This document shows positions 7,417 to 16,435 of a DNA stretch of 64,000 nt, piece after piece. The position numbers and the translations under genes were made by a program. Location of the stretch: NCBI RefSeq assembly GCF_000306235.2, contig NZ_AKWZ02000010.1, positions 372,001-436,000 on the forward strand, in the 5' to 3' direction. The DNA is from Leptospira fainei serovar Hurstbridge str. BUT 6. GTDB taxonomy: Bacteria; Spirochaetota; Leptospiria; Leptospirales; Leptospiraceae. A model generated the notes under the pieces. It searched no databases. It saw only the letters and a list, made by a program, of their open reading frames with translations, and was not told the DNA's origin. The number at the start of each line of letters is the position of its first letter. The stretch's first letter is position 1.

Positions 7417-8692
7417 TGTACGTCCTGGAACATAGGTAACACTTTAGACCGGAGACATGGGTTACACTTTCAAAGTCCTAGATATTTTCTTTGTGTTCTC
7501 ATTCAAATAACCTATTTTCACAAAGCTGAAGTAAATGGCCCATATGCCGTCGTCGACAGGTTCAAGACCGATATTCTCTCCACCTAAACTCTTCGTAATA
7601 AAGAATCTTTGATTTTTCCAATAAAAATTACCGTCATCGACTTTACGAATTTCAAAATGGTCTGGATAAAATATCTCGGATAGACGATTCGGATAGGATC
7701 TTAGGGAAGGTTTATAGATCTTCGCAGGCGGCTTCTGACCTAACGCCTCATGGGGACGATCATGGTTATATTCCGCTCTAAAACGATCGAATGCCTTTTG
7801 CTGCTGTCTCATATTAGAACGAATCGGATAAACCGCTTCTGCCTTCAAAGTCCTATGCATTCTTTCATGCCTTCCGTTCTCTTGTGGTTTCCCCGGATGA
7901 ATCCTTTCCGGAAAAATACCTAATTTGATCCACCACATTGATAATAGGGAAATTCCCGACCCGGCAGCAAACGGAATTCCATTATCCGTTCTAATCGCAT
8001 TCGGAAGGCCGTATTCTCGAAAACACTTCTCAAATTCCTTCTTTGTTTCGTAAGTCCTTGTGCCTGATAGCCCTTTGCAACTTAGAAGAAACCGACTGTA
8101 ACCGTCGGATATTGTTAAGGGATAACAACGAATTCCGTCTCGCATTTTAAAATCACCTTTGAAATCAGCACACCAAACCGCATTCGGATGATCATAACCT
8201 CGAAAAGGTTCCGAAAAACGAACCATTCCCCCTCTCTTCTTACGGGGCTTTACTAAACCTCTTTTCTTAAGAATACTGCCGATCGTGCTCGCTGCAGGCC
8301 AAATAATTTCCGGATGACTTCCCTCAAGTATTACAAGCAATTTGCGAGGTCCCCAAGTAGGGTGTTGCTTACGAACTGCAAGAATCAACCGCTCTTCCGC
8401 AAAACCTACTCGGTTCGGGTTTGTGTGCGGAACCCTACTTCTCTCCAAAAGACCTTCAGGGCCTTCCTTCCGATACCGTTCAAGCCACTTGTATCCCGTC
8501 TTTCTACTTATTCCAAATGTTTCACAAAGAGAACTTATGGAAACCGTTCCGTCGCATACTGCGGCAATGAATTTTACTTTCTCGTCCATAGGGGACACCT
8601 CTTTCCACGGCAAAGGATTTTCCTCCATTTGCCTAAATTTCAGTGTTACCTATGTCACAGGTCTATTCTGTTACCTATGTCTCCGGGTTGTA
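7417..8692 (-). mobile_element. IS481-like insertion sequence, intact copy
   Basis: About 1.28 kb with one transposase gene. The two ends are imperfect inverted repeats: TGTACGTCCTGGAACATAGG at the left, and on the reverse strand GGTACAACCCGGAGACATAGG at the right. Both continue as GTAACA. Each end carries a second, inner copy of the GACATAGGTAACA motif about 20-25 bases further in, probably paired transposase-binding sites. The exact right boundary is uncertain by a few bases because the flanking palindrome also contains GTAC. I see no clear target-site duplication. Its position about 100 bases upstream of the MotA/TolQ-type gene may have displaced that gene's promoter. Confidence 0.8.
7462..8628 (-). 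CDS. IS481-family transposase
   Basis: 388 residues from one uninterrupted frame, with no programmed frameshift. The N-terminal helix-turn-helix (SISSLCETFGISRKTGYKWLERY, about 30-55) binds the element ends. The RNase H-like core has its acidic triad in WCADFKGDF, IRTDNGIPFA and PQENGRHERMHRTLK. The tail QKAFDRFRAEYNHDRPHEALGQKPPAKIY is typical of IS481 (rve_3 region). An internal ATG at codon 13, preceded by AGAGGTG, is a possible alternative start. All catalytic residues are present, so this copy is probably active. Confidence 0.9.
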   Translation of the reverse strand: MEENPLPWKEVSPMDEKVKFIAAVCDGTVSISSLCETFGISRKTGYKWLERYRKEGPEGLLERSRVPHTNPNRVGFAEERLILAVRKQHPTWGPRKLLVILEGSHPEIIWPAASTIGSILKKRGLVKPRKKRGGMVRFSEPFRGYDHPNAVWCADFKGDFKMRDGIRCYPLTISDGYSRFLLSCKGLSGTRTYETKKEFEKCFREYGLPNAIRTDNGIPFAAGSGISLLSMWWIKLGIFPERIHPGKPQENGRHERMHRTLKAEAVYPIRSNMRQQQKAFDRFRAEYNHDRPHEALGQKPPAKIYKPSLRSYPNRLSEIFYPDHFEIRKVDDGNFYWKNQRFFITKSLGGENIGLEPVDDGIWAIYFSFVKIGYLNENTKKISRTLKV

Positions 8693-8794
8693 CCGGGTGG
8701 GGAATCCGTCCTTCAAAAACAAAGCCGAACTACCATTTATCAATCTGCGCTTAAATTACTTGTCCCTTAGATAGATTACCCTATTTTAGCCTCG

Positions 8795-9529
8795 ATGCGC
8801 TCCGCCGTTTTAGGACTCCTTGCTGCCCTTGCCTCCTTACTTCTCGCTATCCTGTTAGAAGAGGCTCATTTTCTTTCGTTCTTAAAAATTTCCGCGCTTG
8901 TGTTGATCCTAGGGGGAACAGCCGGAGCGACATTTGCCAGCTATACAACGGAAGAATTTGCAAATCTGATTTTACATTTAAAAGATGCGGTTTTTCCTCG
9001 AAAAGATTATTCGCTTACCGATTTGTTTTTAGATTTTGCGGAGAGGGCTAGAAAAAATGGTCTGCTCTCTCTGGAAGATCGACTTGCTGCCATTCCTGAT
9101 GCATTTTTGAGAAAAGGAATTCAACTGATTGTCGACGGAACTGATCCTCGAGCCGTCGAAGAAATTTTATTCGAAGCCGCCGAAGGACTCGAAGAAAAAG
9201 AAACCCGCTCGGCAAAAATTTTGGAAACCGCCGGCGGTTTTTCTCCTACGATTGGAATTATCGGAACCGTTCTCGGCCTCGTAAGCGTTCTCGAAAATTT
9301 AGGCGCAGGAACACGAGCCTTGGGAGAGGGAATTGCAACGGCCTTTATCGCGACATTCTACGGAATTACATTCGCTAACTTGATATATTTTCCCTTAGCA
9401 AATCGGATTAAAACCTGGGCGCGTTCTCGCAATAACCGGAGACAAGCGATGATTCGTGGAATCATCTCTCTGCAAACCGGAGACAATCGACGTATTTTAG
9501 TAGAGAGGATGGCGCCTTTCCTAGATTAG
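8795..9529 (+). CDS. MotA/TolQ/ExbB-type proton channel protein
   Basis: 244 residues. Two N-terminal membrane segments, a cytoplasmic stretch ([30 protein letters not shown], the typical MotA loop) and two C-terminal membrane segments around [24 protein letters not shown]...[24 protein letters not shown]. These are the conserved MotA/ExbB pore-lining helices. It would form the stator ring that lets ions drive flagellar rotation or energise an envelope process. No MotB or ExbD/TolR gene follows: the next gene is on the opposite strand. An in-frame stop lies 27 bases upstream of the ATG and no good Shine-Dalgarno site is visible. An IS end lies about 100 bases upstream. Confidence 0.8.
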   Translation: MRSAVLGLLAALASLLLAILLEEAHFLSFLKISALVLILGGTAGATFASYTTEEFANLILHLKDAVFPRKDYSLTDLFLDFAERARKNGLLSLEDRLAAIPDAFLRKGIQLIVDGTDPRAVEEILFEAAEGLEEKETRSAKILETAGGFSPTIGIIGTVLGLVSVLENLGAGTRALGEGIATAFIATFYGITFANLIYFPLANRIKTWARSRNNRRQAMIRGIISLQTGDNRRILVERMAPFLD

Positions 9530-9554
9530 GAATTAGATTCACTACTTGAAATTT

Positions 9555-11027
9555 TTACGTTATCTTGCGCTCACTCATTCGAGACAAAATTTCGCGGATC
9601 TCATTTTCGGCTCCGGATGGAGTCAAAACGAGCAGAACATCTCCATCTTCCATTTTCGTTTTTCCGGTAGGAACTATGTGACTGTCACCTCTATAAATCA
9701 GAGTGATCAAAGAGTTCTCGGGAAAATCCAATTCATAAACGAATTTACCCACGGACGCGGAACCGTAAGGAACGATATATTCCAGTAAGTGAGTATCGCT
9801 TTGTTCCTTATTCTCGAATTCAAAAGGGTAAGAGGCGCGTTGTTCTAGAGTGGCTTGCAAGCCGAGAAGACGAACGACATACGGAATCGTGGAACCTTGC
9901 AGCAACAAAGAGGTTAATACGGTAAAAAAGACCAAATGAAAAATCATTTCCGATTCGGGAAGCTGCTTGGCGTACGGAAACGTCGCAAGAATAATCGGAG
10001 CTGCCCCTCTTAATCCTACCCAAGAAATTAATATCTTTTCCCGCCAATCCACCCCGAATCCGGTCAAAGAAATGAAAACTGAAATAGGACGGGCGATTAG
10101 CATTAGAAAAATAGAAAATGCAATACCGATTCCCGCGACCGGCGGAATTCTAGAGGGAAAAACCAAAAGACCCAAGGTAAGGAACATTACGATCTGCATT
10201 AGCCATCCGATCCCGTCCATAAACCGCACGTTACTTCGTTTATGAACGAATGATCTATTCCCTATAATGATTCCCGCTATGTATACTGCAAGGAACGGGT
10301 TCCCGCCGATTAACTCAGTTGCCGCATATACGAACAAAACGGACGCCGATAATAGGACCGGATATAAACCCTCGTAGTCCAGTTTAATTCGATTCATCCC
10401 GCGATAAATCCAGTATCCTAAAAGCAACCCGAGCAGGATTCCTAAGGTAAATTGCTTAAAAATTTCCCAGACAAGTAATTCGAAACTCGGAGCCGCGCTC
10501 CCAACAAAACCTAAGATCGTAGTCGTCAAAAGAACCGCAAGAGGATCGTTACTACCCGATTCTAATTCCAAAAGGGATGTTAACCCTTTTCGCATCCCGG
10601 TATTGCTCGTACGCAGCACGTTAAATACGGCGGCAGCATCCGTAGAAGAAACGACTGCTCCTAAAAGAAAACCGACGAGAGGTGGAAACCCCAGCACATA
10701 GACTGAAAATAAACCCACGATCACGCAGGTTAATAGTACGCCTACACTGCCGAGTGAAATCCCCATCCATAAGACCGGCCTAACCTTGGTCCAATCGGTT
10801 TCTAATCCGCCGGAGAATAGAATAAAAGCCAAGGCAATTGAACCTACTTTTCGAGCTAATTCCGCATCCGAAAATGGAATACCTAACAAACCGTCGGAAC
10901 CGGCTAACATACCGATCGACAAAAAAATGAGTAGGGCCGGGACTCCGAATTTAGAGGAGACTCGAAGTAAGCCGATACTGATAATGATCAGGCTCGATAA
11001 TGCAAGTATTGTGAATTCAAACTCCAT
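9555..11027 (-). CDS. nhaP2: Potassium/proton antiporter, NhaP2 (CPA1) type
   Basis: 490 residues with about 12 membrane segments of the CPA1 Na+(K+)/H+ exchanger fold. Key ion-site motifs are visible: AVVSSTDAAAVFNVLR (helix 5 TDxA) and LLELESGSNDPLAVLL (the ND pair of helix 6). The C-terminal 80 residues (GKFVYELDFPENSLITLIYRGDSHIVPTG...DGDVLLVL) form an RCK_C/TrkA-C regulatory domain, characteristic of NhaP2/CvrA rather than NhaP1. It exports K+ in exchange for protons across the inner membrane. It is convergent with the MotA-type gene and monocistronic. Confidence 0.85.
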   Translation of the reverse strand: MEFEFTILALSSLIIISIGLLRVSSKFGVPALLIFLSIGMLAGSDGLLGIPFSDAELARKVGSIALAFILFSGGLETDWTKVRPVLWMGISLGSVGVLLTCVIVGLFSVYVLGFPPLVGFLLGAVVSSTDAAAVFNVLRTSNTGMRKGLTSLLELESGSNDPLAVLLTTTILGFVGSAAPSFELLVWEIFKQFTLGILLGLLLGYWIYRGMNRIKLDYEGLYPVLLSASVLFVYAATELIGGNPFLAVYIAGIIIGNRSFVHKRSNVRFMDGIGWLMQIVMFLTLGLLVFPSRIPPVAGIGIAFSIFLMLIARPISVFISLTGFGVDWREKILISWVGLRGAAPIILATFPYAKQLPESEMIFHLVFFTVLTSLLLQGSTIPYVVRLLGLQATLEQRASYPFEFENKEQSDTHLLEYIVPYGSASVGKFVYELDFPENSLITLIYRGDSHIVPTGKTKMEDGDVLLVLTPSGAENEIREILSRMSERKIT

Positions 11028-11169
11028 TCGGTTACGAACGATACTTTCTCGGACCTTTTATTTTTTACGAATCGTTTTTTCTTTTCGGAGAGGAAGAAAA
11101 ATGGGAAAGAAATCGCTTTTCGGACTTCGCAAGAGTTCCTGTCCTGATCTTTTTGGAAAAAACCTTGGT

Positions 11170-11508
11170 CTATACGACGTCCGAATTAAGCTCGAAAAAA
11201 AGATCTTCTAATTCTCGAGCATCAGTAACTTCTACAAGTCGATCCTCGCCATATTCGTCGGCTTCTATTCTGACCGCGAGATAGCCGAAACTTTCTTCCC
11301 CTTTGAGAAAGCCTACATCTAAATTTATTAATTCTCGATCTTCCTCGGTCGAGGGAATCAGCAAAAAATATTGAGCTTCATCAATCTCAACCACCTCTCC
11401 GATCAAAAACGAATATGGATTTCCGTCTTCGTCGATAAGATTTAAAATCTCCTCCCCGAATTCCTCGTGGTCTCTTTCCTCCGAACTTGTTTCATACGAC
11501 TCAAGCAT
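11170..11508 (-). CDS. DUF1292-family acidic protein
   Basis: With the start at the ATG at 11508 (MLESYETSSEERDHEEF), preceded by an ideal AGGGAGGG ribosome-binding site, the protein has 112 residues. A longer in-frame extension to 11595 has no such signal. The core EEILNLIDEDGNPYSFLIGEVVEIDEAQYFLLIP...EEESFGYLAVRIEADEYGEDRLVEVTDARELE is the DUF1292 (YrzB-like) pattern. It is very acidic with no membrane segment. The family's function is not established. Confidence 0.8.
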   Translation of the reverse strand: MLESYETSSEERDHEEFGEEILNLIDEDGNPYSFLIGEVVEIDEAQYFLLIPSTEEDRELINLDVGFLKGEESFGYLAVRIEADEYGEDRLVEVTDARELEDLFFELNSDVV

Positions 11509-11652
11509 TTTTTTCCCTCCCTTTTCTAATCGACCGAAATGTCGATTTGCCGGAAAAGTTTCCGGCCCGTGGACGACCTCGGAAAAGGTAGACAAGATGT
11601 AAAAAAGAAAGATATTAGGTGCGGAACAACGTGTTGCCGGAAGCCCGCAAAA

Positions 11653-14121
11653 ATGGACAAAAAGAGAAGTTATTTCCTTTCGATCTTAGTCGGGTGTCTA
11701 CTGGGGTTTGTATATTGCTCCAATAGAGATAATCTAGGAATCCAAATCAAAAACGGCGTCTTAGAGGCTCAGCTATGGAACCCGGAGCAAAATACGCTAT
11801 CCTTAGAAGGCGAGTGGGAGTTCTATCCTAAAGCATTCTTAGTTTCCGAACACGCCAAGGTTGAATCTTCCCCTATTATCACTTATATACCGAATACTTG
11901 GAATCGGTTGCAAAGAGACGGAAAGGTTCTATTTCCGGATGGGAAAGGATACGGTACGTATCGGTTACGATTAAACCTTCCGGAATCCAGACCGGCACTC
12001 GTAATACGGATTCCGGATCAAGGAACCGCCTACGTGCTGTATGCTGACGGCAAACCCATCGCATCAATGGGAAAGATAGGAAAAAATTACGAAGCCTCCA
12101 TTCCGTTTCTTAATTCCACAATCGTTAATTTGCCGGAAAATACCCAAGAGTTAGCTTTTGAAATTTCGAATTACAGACATATTTACGGAGGCCTTTGGTA
12201 TTCTCCACGGATCGGAAAACAAGAAAAAATATTAAATGAAAAATATACCGACCTCGCGCTGGAAATTGCGACATCATCCTCGGTTTTAGTATTGGTTATC
12301 TATCAGATCGCCGCATATCTTTTAACTCGGAGAGAAAGGGCTCCGCTTCATTTCGCAATATTCTCGATGGCCGGCACGCTACGTTTTTTTCTAACCGGCG
12401 ATAGGATATTTAATTCGATATTCCCGGAAATTCCTTGGGAAATTACCCATCGACTCGAATATATATCGACGTACGCATTGTCCTCGGCATTTTTTTCTTA
12501 CGCCGCCTCGCTCTTCCCTTTGGATTTCCCGAGATGGAGTGAAAAAGCCTCTCTAGCATCCTTCTCTTTCTTTGCAATCGTCACCATTTTCTTCCCGGTC
12601 GAGTATTATGGAAGATTGTTAATTCCGTTTCAAAGTATCGTGATCATAGGTTCATGCTTAATTTTTTACGGATGCATCAAAGCCTTGATCAACAAAAGAG
12701 AAGGCGCTCGGTTATTTCTTTTCGGAATTCTCACAATTCTCCTAGCCTCGACAAACGACATTCTTGCTTCCCACTACTTACTGCATACTCACTATATTTT
12801 AACCCCGGCCATCTTTATTTTCATTTTCCTCAATAGCCTCACTCTCGGAGTCTCTTTTTCGAAAGCATTGGAAAGATCCCAAATCGTAAGCTCCAAACTA
12901 AAATTGGCCAACAAGGATCTGAACGATCTGAAAATCCAACTCGAAAGAAAAGTCGAAACGAGAACGAAAGAATTAATGGAGGCGAAAAACAGGGCGGAAG
13001 GAGAGGCGAAATATCGATATGATTTTTTAGCAACGATGAGTCACGAAGTTCGGACTCCGTTAAACGGTTTAATGGGAACAGCCAATCTTCTCTCCGATAC
13101 CCCTCTAAACGGGGAACAAAAAGAATATTTAGATATCATCCAATTATCCAGTGAAAATCTTTTGCAACTCGTAAACCAACTTCTTGATCTTTCCAAGATA
13201 GAAAGTAATCGGTTCGAATTGGAAGTCATACCGTTTGATCCGTTTGCGATTCTGCAAAAAGCGGCGAAATTCGTTAAAGCCCGCGCCGAGGAAAAAAGGA
13301 TTTTTCTTGATATCCATTATCCTGAACATCATCCGGGCATCTATATCGGAGACGAAGGTAGAATTCAACAAGTACTCTTAAACCTATTAAGCAACGCTAT
13401 TAAGTTTACCGGTTCGGGCGGGAAAGTAGTGTTAGGCGTAAAAACTGCCGGGGAAGATTCGCAATCCCGAATATTAGAATTTTGGGTGGAAGATACCGGC
13501 GTCGGGATCGCTTCGGACAAGGCCACGGACCTCTTTGAGCCTTTCGTTCAGGCGGATTCGTCCATTTTTCGAAATTACGGTGGGAGCGGACTGGGCCTTA
13601 CCATCTCCAAAAAATTAGTGGAATTGATGGGTGGAAGCATTCGAGTCGTAAGCCAAATAGGTAAGGGTTCGAAATTCACTTTTTTACTCCCTTTTCCGCA
13701 AGAGGAGGGAGAAGGTTCCGAAATCCCGGATGAGAAAACGGCTTATATTTCGTTCAAACCTAAAAAAATCCTGATCGTAGAAGACCGCGAGCCTTCCAGA
13801 ACCATCGCAAAAAAAACATTAGAAAATATGAATATGAAAGTGAGCGTCGCTTGCGACGGAAAGGACGCCTTATTTAGACTGACCAATGAAATTTACGATT
13901 TAGCATTGATCGATATAGAAATGCCCGAATTGAGCGGGATAGAAGTAGTTCGCTCCCTAAAAGAGCAAGGGGGAAAGCTCCCGATTTTAGTAGCCTGGAC
14001 GGCTCACGCCTTACCTGGCGCGGAAGCGGTTTTTCAATCCACAGGATTCGACGCTTACCTTCACAAACCTTCTTTGCGAAGAGATTGGGAAAGACTTTTA
14101 AAAACCTATTTTCCGCAATGA
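11653..14121 (+). CDS. 7TMR-DISM hybrid sensor histidine kinase
   Basis: About 822 residues from the ATG at 11653 (MDKKRSYFLSILVGCLLG). Domains in order: signal segment ending in a Cys (LLGFVYCS, lipoprotein-like); an extracytoplasmic jelly-roll domain starting GEWEFYP (7TMR-DISMED2-like, possible sugar ligand); seven membrane segments; a coiled coil (LERKVETRTKELMEAK); HisKA with the phospho-acceptor in MSHEVRTPLNGLMG; an HATPase domain (NLLSNAIKFT, VEDTGVGI, GGSGLGLTI); and a C-terminal receiver domain (LIVEDREP, phospho-site ALIDIEMPELSG, conserved Thr in VAWTA, Lys in HKPS). All catalytic residues appear present. The output partner is not encoded next to it. Confidence 0.88.
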   Translation: MDKKRSYFLSILVGCLLGFVYCSNRDNLGIQIKNGVLEAQLWNPEQNTLSLEGEWEFYPKAFLVSEHAKVESSPIITYIPNTWNRLQRDGKVLFPDGKGYGTYRLRLNLPESRPALVIRIPDQGTAYVLYADGKPIASMGKIGKNYEASIPFLNSTIVNLPENTQELAFEISNYRHIYGGLWYSPRIGKQEKILNEKYTDLALEIATSSSVLVLVIYQIAAYLLTRRERAPLHFAIFSMAGTLRFFLTGDRIFNSIFPEIPWEITHRLEYISTYALSSAFFSYAASLFPLDFPRWSEKASLASFSFFAIVTIFFPVEYYGRLLIPFQSIVIIGSCLIFYGCIKALINKREGARLFLFGILTILLASTNDILASHYLLHTHYILTPAIFIFIFLNSLTLGVSFSKALERSQIVSSKLKLANKDLNDLKIQLERKVETRTKELMEAKNRAEGEAKYRYDFLATMSHEVRTPLNGLMGTANLLSDTPLNGEQKEYLDIIQLSSENLLQLVNQLLDLSKIESNRFELEVIPFDPFAILQKAAKFVKARAEEKRIFLDIHYPEHHPGIYIGDEGRIQQVLLNLLSNAIKFTGSGGKVVLGVKTAGEDSQSRILEFWVEDTGVGIASDKATDLFEPFVQADSSIFRNYGGSGLGLTISKKLVELMGGSIRVVSQIGKGSKFTFLLPFPQEEGEGSEIPDEKTAYISFKPKKILIVEDREPSRTIAKKTLENMNMKVSVACDGKDALFRLTNEIYDLALIDIEMPELSGIEVVRSLKEQGGKLPILVAWTAHALPGAEAVFQSTGFDAYLHKPSLRRDWERLLKTYFPQ

Positions 14122-14135
14122 GTATCGATTAAGGT

Positions 14136-14372
14136 ATGCGCTACTGCCGGAAGAAAATCGGTTTTTTCTTGATATTACTTTTATTATCGTTTTTCGGAAA
14201 CGTAACGGCCTGCAATACCGATAAACAGAATTGCCATCGTGAAGTGCAGAAAGACGTGGACATCACCCAAAGTTTGGAACTGGCCTGCGCCCTCAATCCT
14301 TCCGACAGAAATCTTTGCAACCTAGCTCTCATTCAGGCCGCAATTCCGTATCAATGCTTTACTTCTCATTGA
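14136..14372 (+). CDS. Small exported Cys-rich protein, possible lipoprotein
   Basis: 78 residues beginning MRYCRKKIGFFLILLLLSFFGNVTAC, a clear signal peptide ending in VTAC, which may act as a lenient spirochaetal lipobox. The mature part is short with several Cys (NCHREVQ, LACALNPSDRNLCNL, YQCFTSH) that could form disulphides. It begins 14 bases after the sensor kinase stop and is probably co-transcribed with it. I do not recognise the family. Confidence 0.55.
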   Translation: MRYCRKKIGFFLILLLLSFFGNVTACNTDKQNCHREVQKDVDITQSLELACALNPSDRNLCNLALIQAAIPYQCFTSH

Positions 14373-14426
14373 GGAAATTCGAATCGTTATAGGCGCTGCA
14401 AATTTATATCGGCCGGGCATAATAGG

Positions 14427-14717
14427 CTAAAAATCTTCGAAAGGAAGTTTGTTCTTCTTGGCATTATTGCATTCTTTGCAAGCCGGGACCAGATTCGCCT
14501 TAACGGATTTTCCTCCTTTAGCGAGCGGAATCAGATGATCCATCGTCAACTCCTCGGGAGGAAATTTCTTTCGACAATAATAACAGACTCCGTCCGCCTT
14601 TTTCTTTTTCCACCATGGAGTTTTGCGAAGGTCCTTTGCAATTTGTCGCTGCTTACGAATTTCTTCTTCGCTGACCCAGATTATCGGCTCGTCCGGAATG
14701 AAAGATTCTCCTGACAT
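14427..14717 (-). CDS. Small HNH endonuclease-domain protein
   Basis: 96 residues. The basic N-terminal half (RKQRQIAKDLRKTPWWKKKK) is followed by a complete HNH module: a zinc ligand pair CYYCRKKF, the catalytic DHLIPLAKGGKS with its His, NLVPAC as the central Asn, and the second pair CKECNNAKKNK. This matches stand-alone HNH proteins, often of unknown host role, with DNA nicking as the family chemistry. It sits directly upstream of nothing phage-like and one base downstream of the manA stop, so it is probably a resident co-transcribed gene. Confidence 0.85.
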   Translation of the reverse strand: MSGESFIPDEPIIWVSEEEIRKQRQIAKDLRKTPWWKKKKADGVCYYCRKKFPPEELTMDHLIPLAKGGKSVKANLVPACKECNNAKKNKLPFEDF

Positions 14718-15707
14718 TTAATCGAAGGATATCCAATCCGATCCTGGGCCGGACCAAGAAAGTCGAAGATTCGAAGTCAAGGAACGAGCCGAGACTCCTG
14801 AGCGAATTCCGGCGGCGGTAACAAGCGCCGTATCCCCTTTTTTCAGCTCCAACTCCCCGTTAAGCGAACATGTACCTTCCAAAACCATTAAAATATGGAA
14901 GACAGGTTCTTTCGAAAAGGAAGGCAGGATGAATTCGGATGTGCCCTCGATTTCCAAAATTTCCATCCTGAATTTATCGTTTGCCGTAAGTAAAAGACGC
15001 TTTCCATATTTCCAAGTTAACGTTTTTGGAGATAGCTTGTCGCTCGAATTCGGTCCGGAATAATCCAATACATCCAAGGCTTTCTTTAAATGCAATTCTC
15101 TGGGACGACCATAATCGTAAACTCTGTAGGTGGAATCGGAAGATTGTTGAACTTCCATCAACAGGATTCCGCTACCGATGGCGTGTATTTTTCCGGGATT
15201 CAATAAAAAAGAATCCAATTCTTTGACCGGAATCACGTTTAAAATTTCTTCGGCGCGATTTCCGGAGACCAAATTTTCGAATTCATCGCGATTTGTTAAT
15301 TTAGAGAAACCGCAAACTAACTTCGAATTCGAATCGGCTTGCAAGACCGTCCAGGCTTCTTTTTTTCCCGAGCTTGTCGAATCGAACTTGTCCGTATACT
15401 CGTCGTCAGGATGAACTTGAACCGATAATTTTTCTTTAGCATCGATCAATTTTACCAAGAGAGGAAACATTTGACCTTTAAAAGGTTTTCCTAAAATATC
15501 TTCCGAGTTGGAAGTATAAACTTCTCGAAACGTGCGGCCTGCCGAGGGACCGTTCTCGATCACGGACAGATCTTCGCCGTAATCGGAAATTTCCCAAGAT
15601 TCCCCGATTTCCCCGTCGGGCAGATTTCTACCCAAAACGGTTTCAAGTTTACGGCCTCCCCAAACTTTCTCTTTATAAATGGGTCGGAATTTCAGAACCT
15701 TTTGCAT
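14718..15707 (-). CDS. manA: Mannose-6-phosphate isomerase, class I
   Basis: 329 residues from the ATG at 15707 (MQKVLKFRPIYKEKVWGGRKLE). An in-frame extension to 15740 runs into the J-domain gene and is less likely. Family motifs: PIYKEKVWGG, FPLLVKLIDAKEKLSVQVHPDD with metal-binding Gln/His, KKEAWTVL with the metal Glu, and NPGKIHAIGSGILLMEVQQSSDSTYRVYDYGR with the metal His. It interconverts mannose-6-P and fructose-6-P, supplying GDP-mannose for cell-surface polysaccharide. The C-terminal cupin half is present. It follows the J-domain gene with four bases between. Confidence 0.9.
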   Translation of the reverse strand: MQKVLKFRPIYKEKVWGGRKLETVLGRNLPDGEIGESWEISDYGEDLSVIENGPSAGRTFREVYTSNSEDILGKPFKGQMFPLLVKLIDAKEKLSVQVHPDDEYTDKFDSTSSGKKEAWTVLQADSNSKLVCGFSKLTNRDEFENLVSGNRAEEILNVIPVKELDSFLLNPGKIHAIGSGILLMEVQQSSDSTYRVYDYGRPRELHLKKALDVLDYSGPNSSDKLSPKTLTWKYGKRLLLTANDKFRMEILEIEGTSEFILPSFSKEPVFHILMVLEGTCSLNGELELKKGDTALVTAAGIRSGVSARSLTSNLRLSWSGPGSDWISFD

Positions 15708-15711
15708 ATGC

Positions 15712-16386
15712 CTATTTTTTACCGCCCTTATAGAGTTCAATTTTAACTTTTATATGCCTCTTTTTGAAATGAGTGAAAGCATCCGGACGAAATCCGGATA
15801 GATCTAACGTATAAATCCTTCCCGGAACAAGTGTGCCGGGTCCCGAACTCCATTTTAAATAGCGAAAACTCTTGTAAGTTCCCTTTCCGTTGCAAGACCC
15901 GCAATTCAAATCGGAACCCCTACATTCCGGACATAGAACGCGCACGACCAAGGGAATCTCGGCTAGAATTTTACCCGCTAGCTCCTCCTCCCTCAAACGC
16001 AGGCAGATATCATGGTAAATTCCGGTATATCTCCTGCGATCTCGATTGCGAATCCCGGCCCGAAGCAAACCCCGCTTTGCAAATTCGACTGCCTGAGCGG
16101 AAAATATGATTCTAGACGGCGGAATAAGAAAGGTTTGCAAAGACCGCCGAGCATCGGCTTCCTTCTGACGAGCGCGCAATTCGGAGTCAAAACGACTTCG
16201 CTCGTCCGGCTTCGTGAGAATTTGATACGAGCGGACTATCTTTAAAAAAATTTCAGAAGAACCTGTGATGCCGTTATCCGGATGGAAGACTTTGGCCAAT
16301 TTTCGAAATCTGGCCTTGATCGTTTCGGTCCCGGCGTCGCTTGTTACTCCCAGGATTCGGTAATGGTCGATCCAAATTGTATCCAT
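15712..16386 (-). CDS. J-domain protein with half zinc finger
   Basis: 224 residues. The N-terminal J domain (YRILGVTSDAGTETIKARFRKLAKVFHPDNG...) contains the essential HPD motif that activates Hsp70 ATPase. After a basic linker there is a single zinc cluster, CPECRGSDLNCGSCNGKG, two CxxC-type pairs instead of the four CxxCxGxG repeats of DnaJ. No C-terminal substrate domain pair follows. It is a specialised Hsp70 co-chaperone rather than DnaJ itself; the client is unknown. It is first in a minus-strand unit with manA and the HNH gene. Confidence 0.8.
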   Translation of the reverse strand: MDTIWIDHYRILGVTSDAGTETIKARFRKLAKVFHPDNGITGSSEIFLKIVRSYQILTKPDERSRFDSELRARQKEADARRSLQTFLIPPSRIIFSAQAVEFAKRGLLRAGIRNRDRRRYTGIYHDICLRLREEELAGKILAEIPLVVRVLCPECRGSDLNCGSCNGKGTYKSFRYLKWSSGPGTLVPGRIYTLDLSGFRPDAFTHFKKRHIKVKIELYKGGKK

Positions 16387-16435
16387 TCGTCGGACCTAAT
16401 TTCGATCCTTTGTCGATCGACATACTAAAGAGTGA

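Larger units (their letters stand above)
7399..8702. repeat. GC-rich palindrome split by the IS
   Basis: The left arm GGCCCCCACCCA (7399-7410) and the right arm CCGGGTGGGGAATCC (8693-8707) are inverted complements that flank the IS. Removing the IS would leave a CCCCACCC...GGGTGGGG hairpin like the uninterrupted ones at 46906-46925 and 62584-62618. Confidence 0.5.

Noticed and set aside
7173..7442. Short minus-strand open frames upstream of the IS
   Set aside because: Cover palindromic repeats and the IS end, with no ribosome-binding site or recognisable composition.
8314..8770. Plus-strand open frames of 140 or so codons across the transposase gene
   Set aside because: Antisense shadows of the transposase; the same frames recur opposite the second IS copy.
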